Assembly (NCBI GenBank): GCA_029880385.1
Contig: JAOUOM010000155.1
Coordinates: 1-5,890 of the forward strand
Direction: 5' to 3'
Origin: Cyclobacteriaceae bacterium
GTDB taxonomy: Bacteria; Bacteroidota; Bacteroidia; Cytophagales; Cyclobacteriaceae
DNA: 5,890 nt
The notes below the pieces were generated by a model. The model was not told the origin of the DNA. It saw nothing but the letters and a program-made list of their open reading frames with translations, and searched no databases. Made by a program: the position numbers and the translations under genes. Below, one piece after another: positions 5,273-5,890 of this stretch; the first letter of the stretch is position 1, and each line of letters starts with the position of its first letter.

Positions 5273-5890
5273 TCAGGTGCCATTGAACGTGATCATGACC
5301 ATGGCCACAATGGCAAGGATGGCAATGGAAACGACAATGTCTACCCAATTGTAACTGTTTTTGGTTTTGGCTTTTTCCTCATCGGAGATGGTGCCAAAGG
5401 TGAGGCCCGCCAGTTGTGCTTCGTCCTGCGGGGCTGTGGCAAAACTCACAACCACGGCCAAAACCACGCAAAACAGGAAGAAATAGGCACCAAACGTGAG
5501 GAAGTTGATCGTGGCCAATGTGTGCAGGAAGCTGCCCGCAGCCAGCCGGGTCTGGATGATTTCGAGAAAAATCCGCAGCATACCGATGCCAAAACCGGTC
5601 ACCAGCGTGGCATAGGCTCCATGGGCATTGATGCGCTTGTAAAATATACCCAGCAGGAATACGGCGGCAATGGGGGCCGCAATGTATGCCTGGATTTTCT
5701 GGAGGTATTCGTACAATACACCGGAGATATTGGCCATAATGGGTATCCAGAGGATGCCCAGGACAACGGCAATGACAGTGGCTATACGGCCTACTTTGAC
5801 CAGCCTGATCTCAGGGGTATGGGGGCGAAGTTTTTTGTAGATATCGACGGTAAACAAGGTAGAGCAGGAATTGAATACCGAGGCCAGGGA
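5273..5890 (-). CDS. Sodium:solute symporter (SSS family), C-terminal part; 5' end beyond the window
   Basis: The visible 205 residues are the C-terminal portion of an inner-membrane sodium-coupled transporter of the SSS/SGLT family, which imports sugars, inositol or similar solutes using the sodium gradient; the substrate cannot be named from this part. The fragment opens with SLASVFNSCSTLFTVDIYKK, the conserved family segment in which Ser/Thr residues help bind sodium. About five hydrophobic spans follow (near residues 33-52, 66-84, 90-112, 128-151 and 182-202 counted from the window edge), with a polar cytoplasm-like linker (SDEEKAKTKNS) before the last. There is no start codon in the window: the frame stays open to base 5890, and the internal TTG at 5857 is not a credible start. 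A terminator lies just downstream, so this is the last gene of its transcript. Confidence 0.93.
   Translation of the reverse strand, partial: SLASVFNSCSTLFTVDIYKKLRPHTPEIRLVKVGRIATVIAVVLGILWIPIMANISGVLYEYLQKIQAYIAAPIAAVFLLGIFYKRINAHGAYATLVTGFGIGMLRIFLEIIQTRLAAGSFLHTLATINFLTFGAYFFLFCVVLAVVVSFATAPQDEAQLAGLTFGTISDEEKAKTKNSYNWVDIVVSIAILAIVAMVMITFNGT

Overview
The window most likely comes from a member of the Bacteroidota, probably a Cytophagia-type organism. The support is a type I restriction R subunit of the EcoEI (type IB) kind with wording typical of that phylum, a remnant of a Bacteroidota-style HU-like protein, a small secreted beta-barrel-like protein, an SSS-family symporter, and start codons without strong Shine-Dalgarno sequences. 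The taxonomic call is from memory of these families, not from a search.

Layout. Bases 2-178 are the 3' end of an unrecognised gene whose stop lies 3 bases before hsdR. Bases 182-2971 are hsdR, the motor and nuclease subunit of a type I restriction-modification system; hsdM and hsdS are not in the window. The main feature is inside hsdR. Between helicase motif Ib and the DECH (Walker B) motif there is an in-frame insert of about 386 bp encoding a complete-looking GIY-YIG nuclease domain. The insert is AT-rich relative to its flanks and is bounded by inverted copies of a TTCGACA-type palindromic element. The result is one 929-residue polypeptide carrying two different nuclease folds, with the helicase motifs intact on both sides.

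Bases 2972-4152 hold no convincing intact gene but are rich in repeats: a C-rich 11-bp repeat able to form a G-quadruplex on the minus strand, a run of five 22-bp units that decay from left to right, a 17-bp palindrome, a start-less HU-like gene remnant, and two and a fraction copies of a 78/79-bp hairpin-bearing repeat. This looks like an accessory-region graveyard between the restriction locus and the genes further right.

Bases 4153-4668 (minus) encode a small exported protein with beta-barrel-like character. A stretch of about 500 bp with no recognised gene follows. At the right edge (5273-5890, minus) is the C-terminal part of a sodium:solute symporter, followed downstream on its own strand by a clear intrinsic terminator (5216-5248). 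The symporter and the secreted protein do not appear to be linked functionally to the restriction locus.
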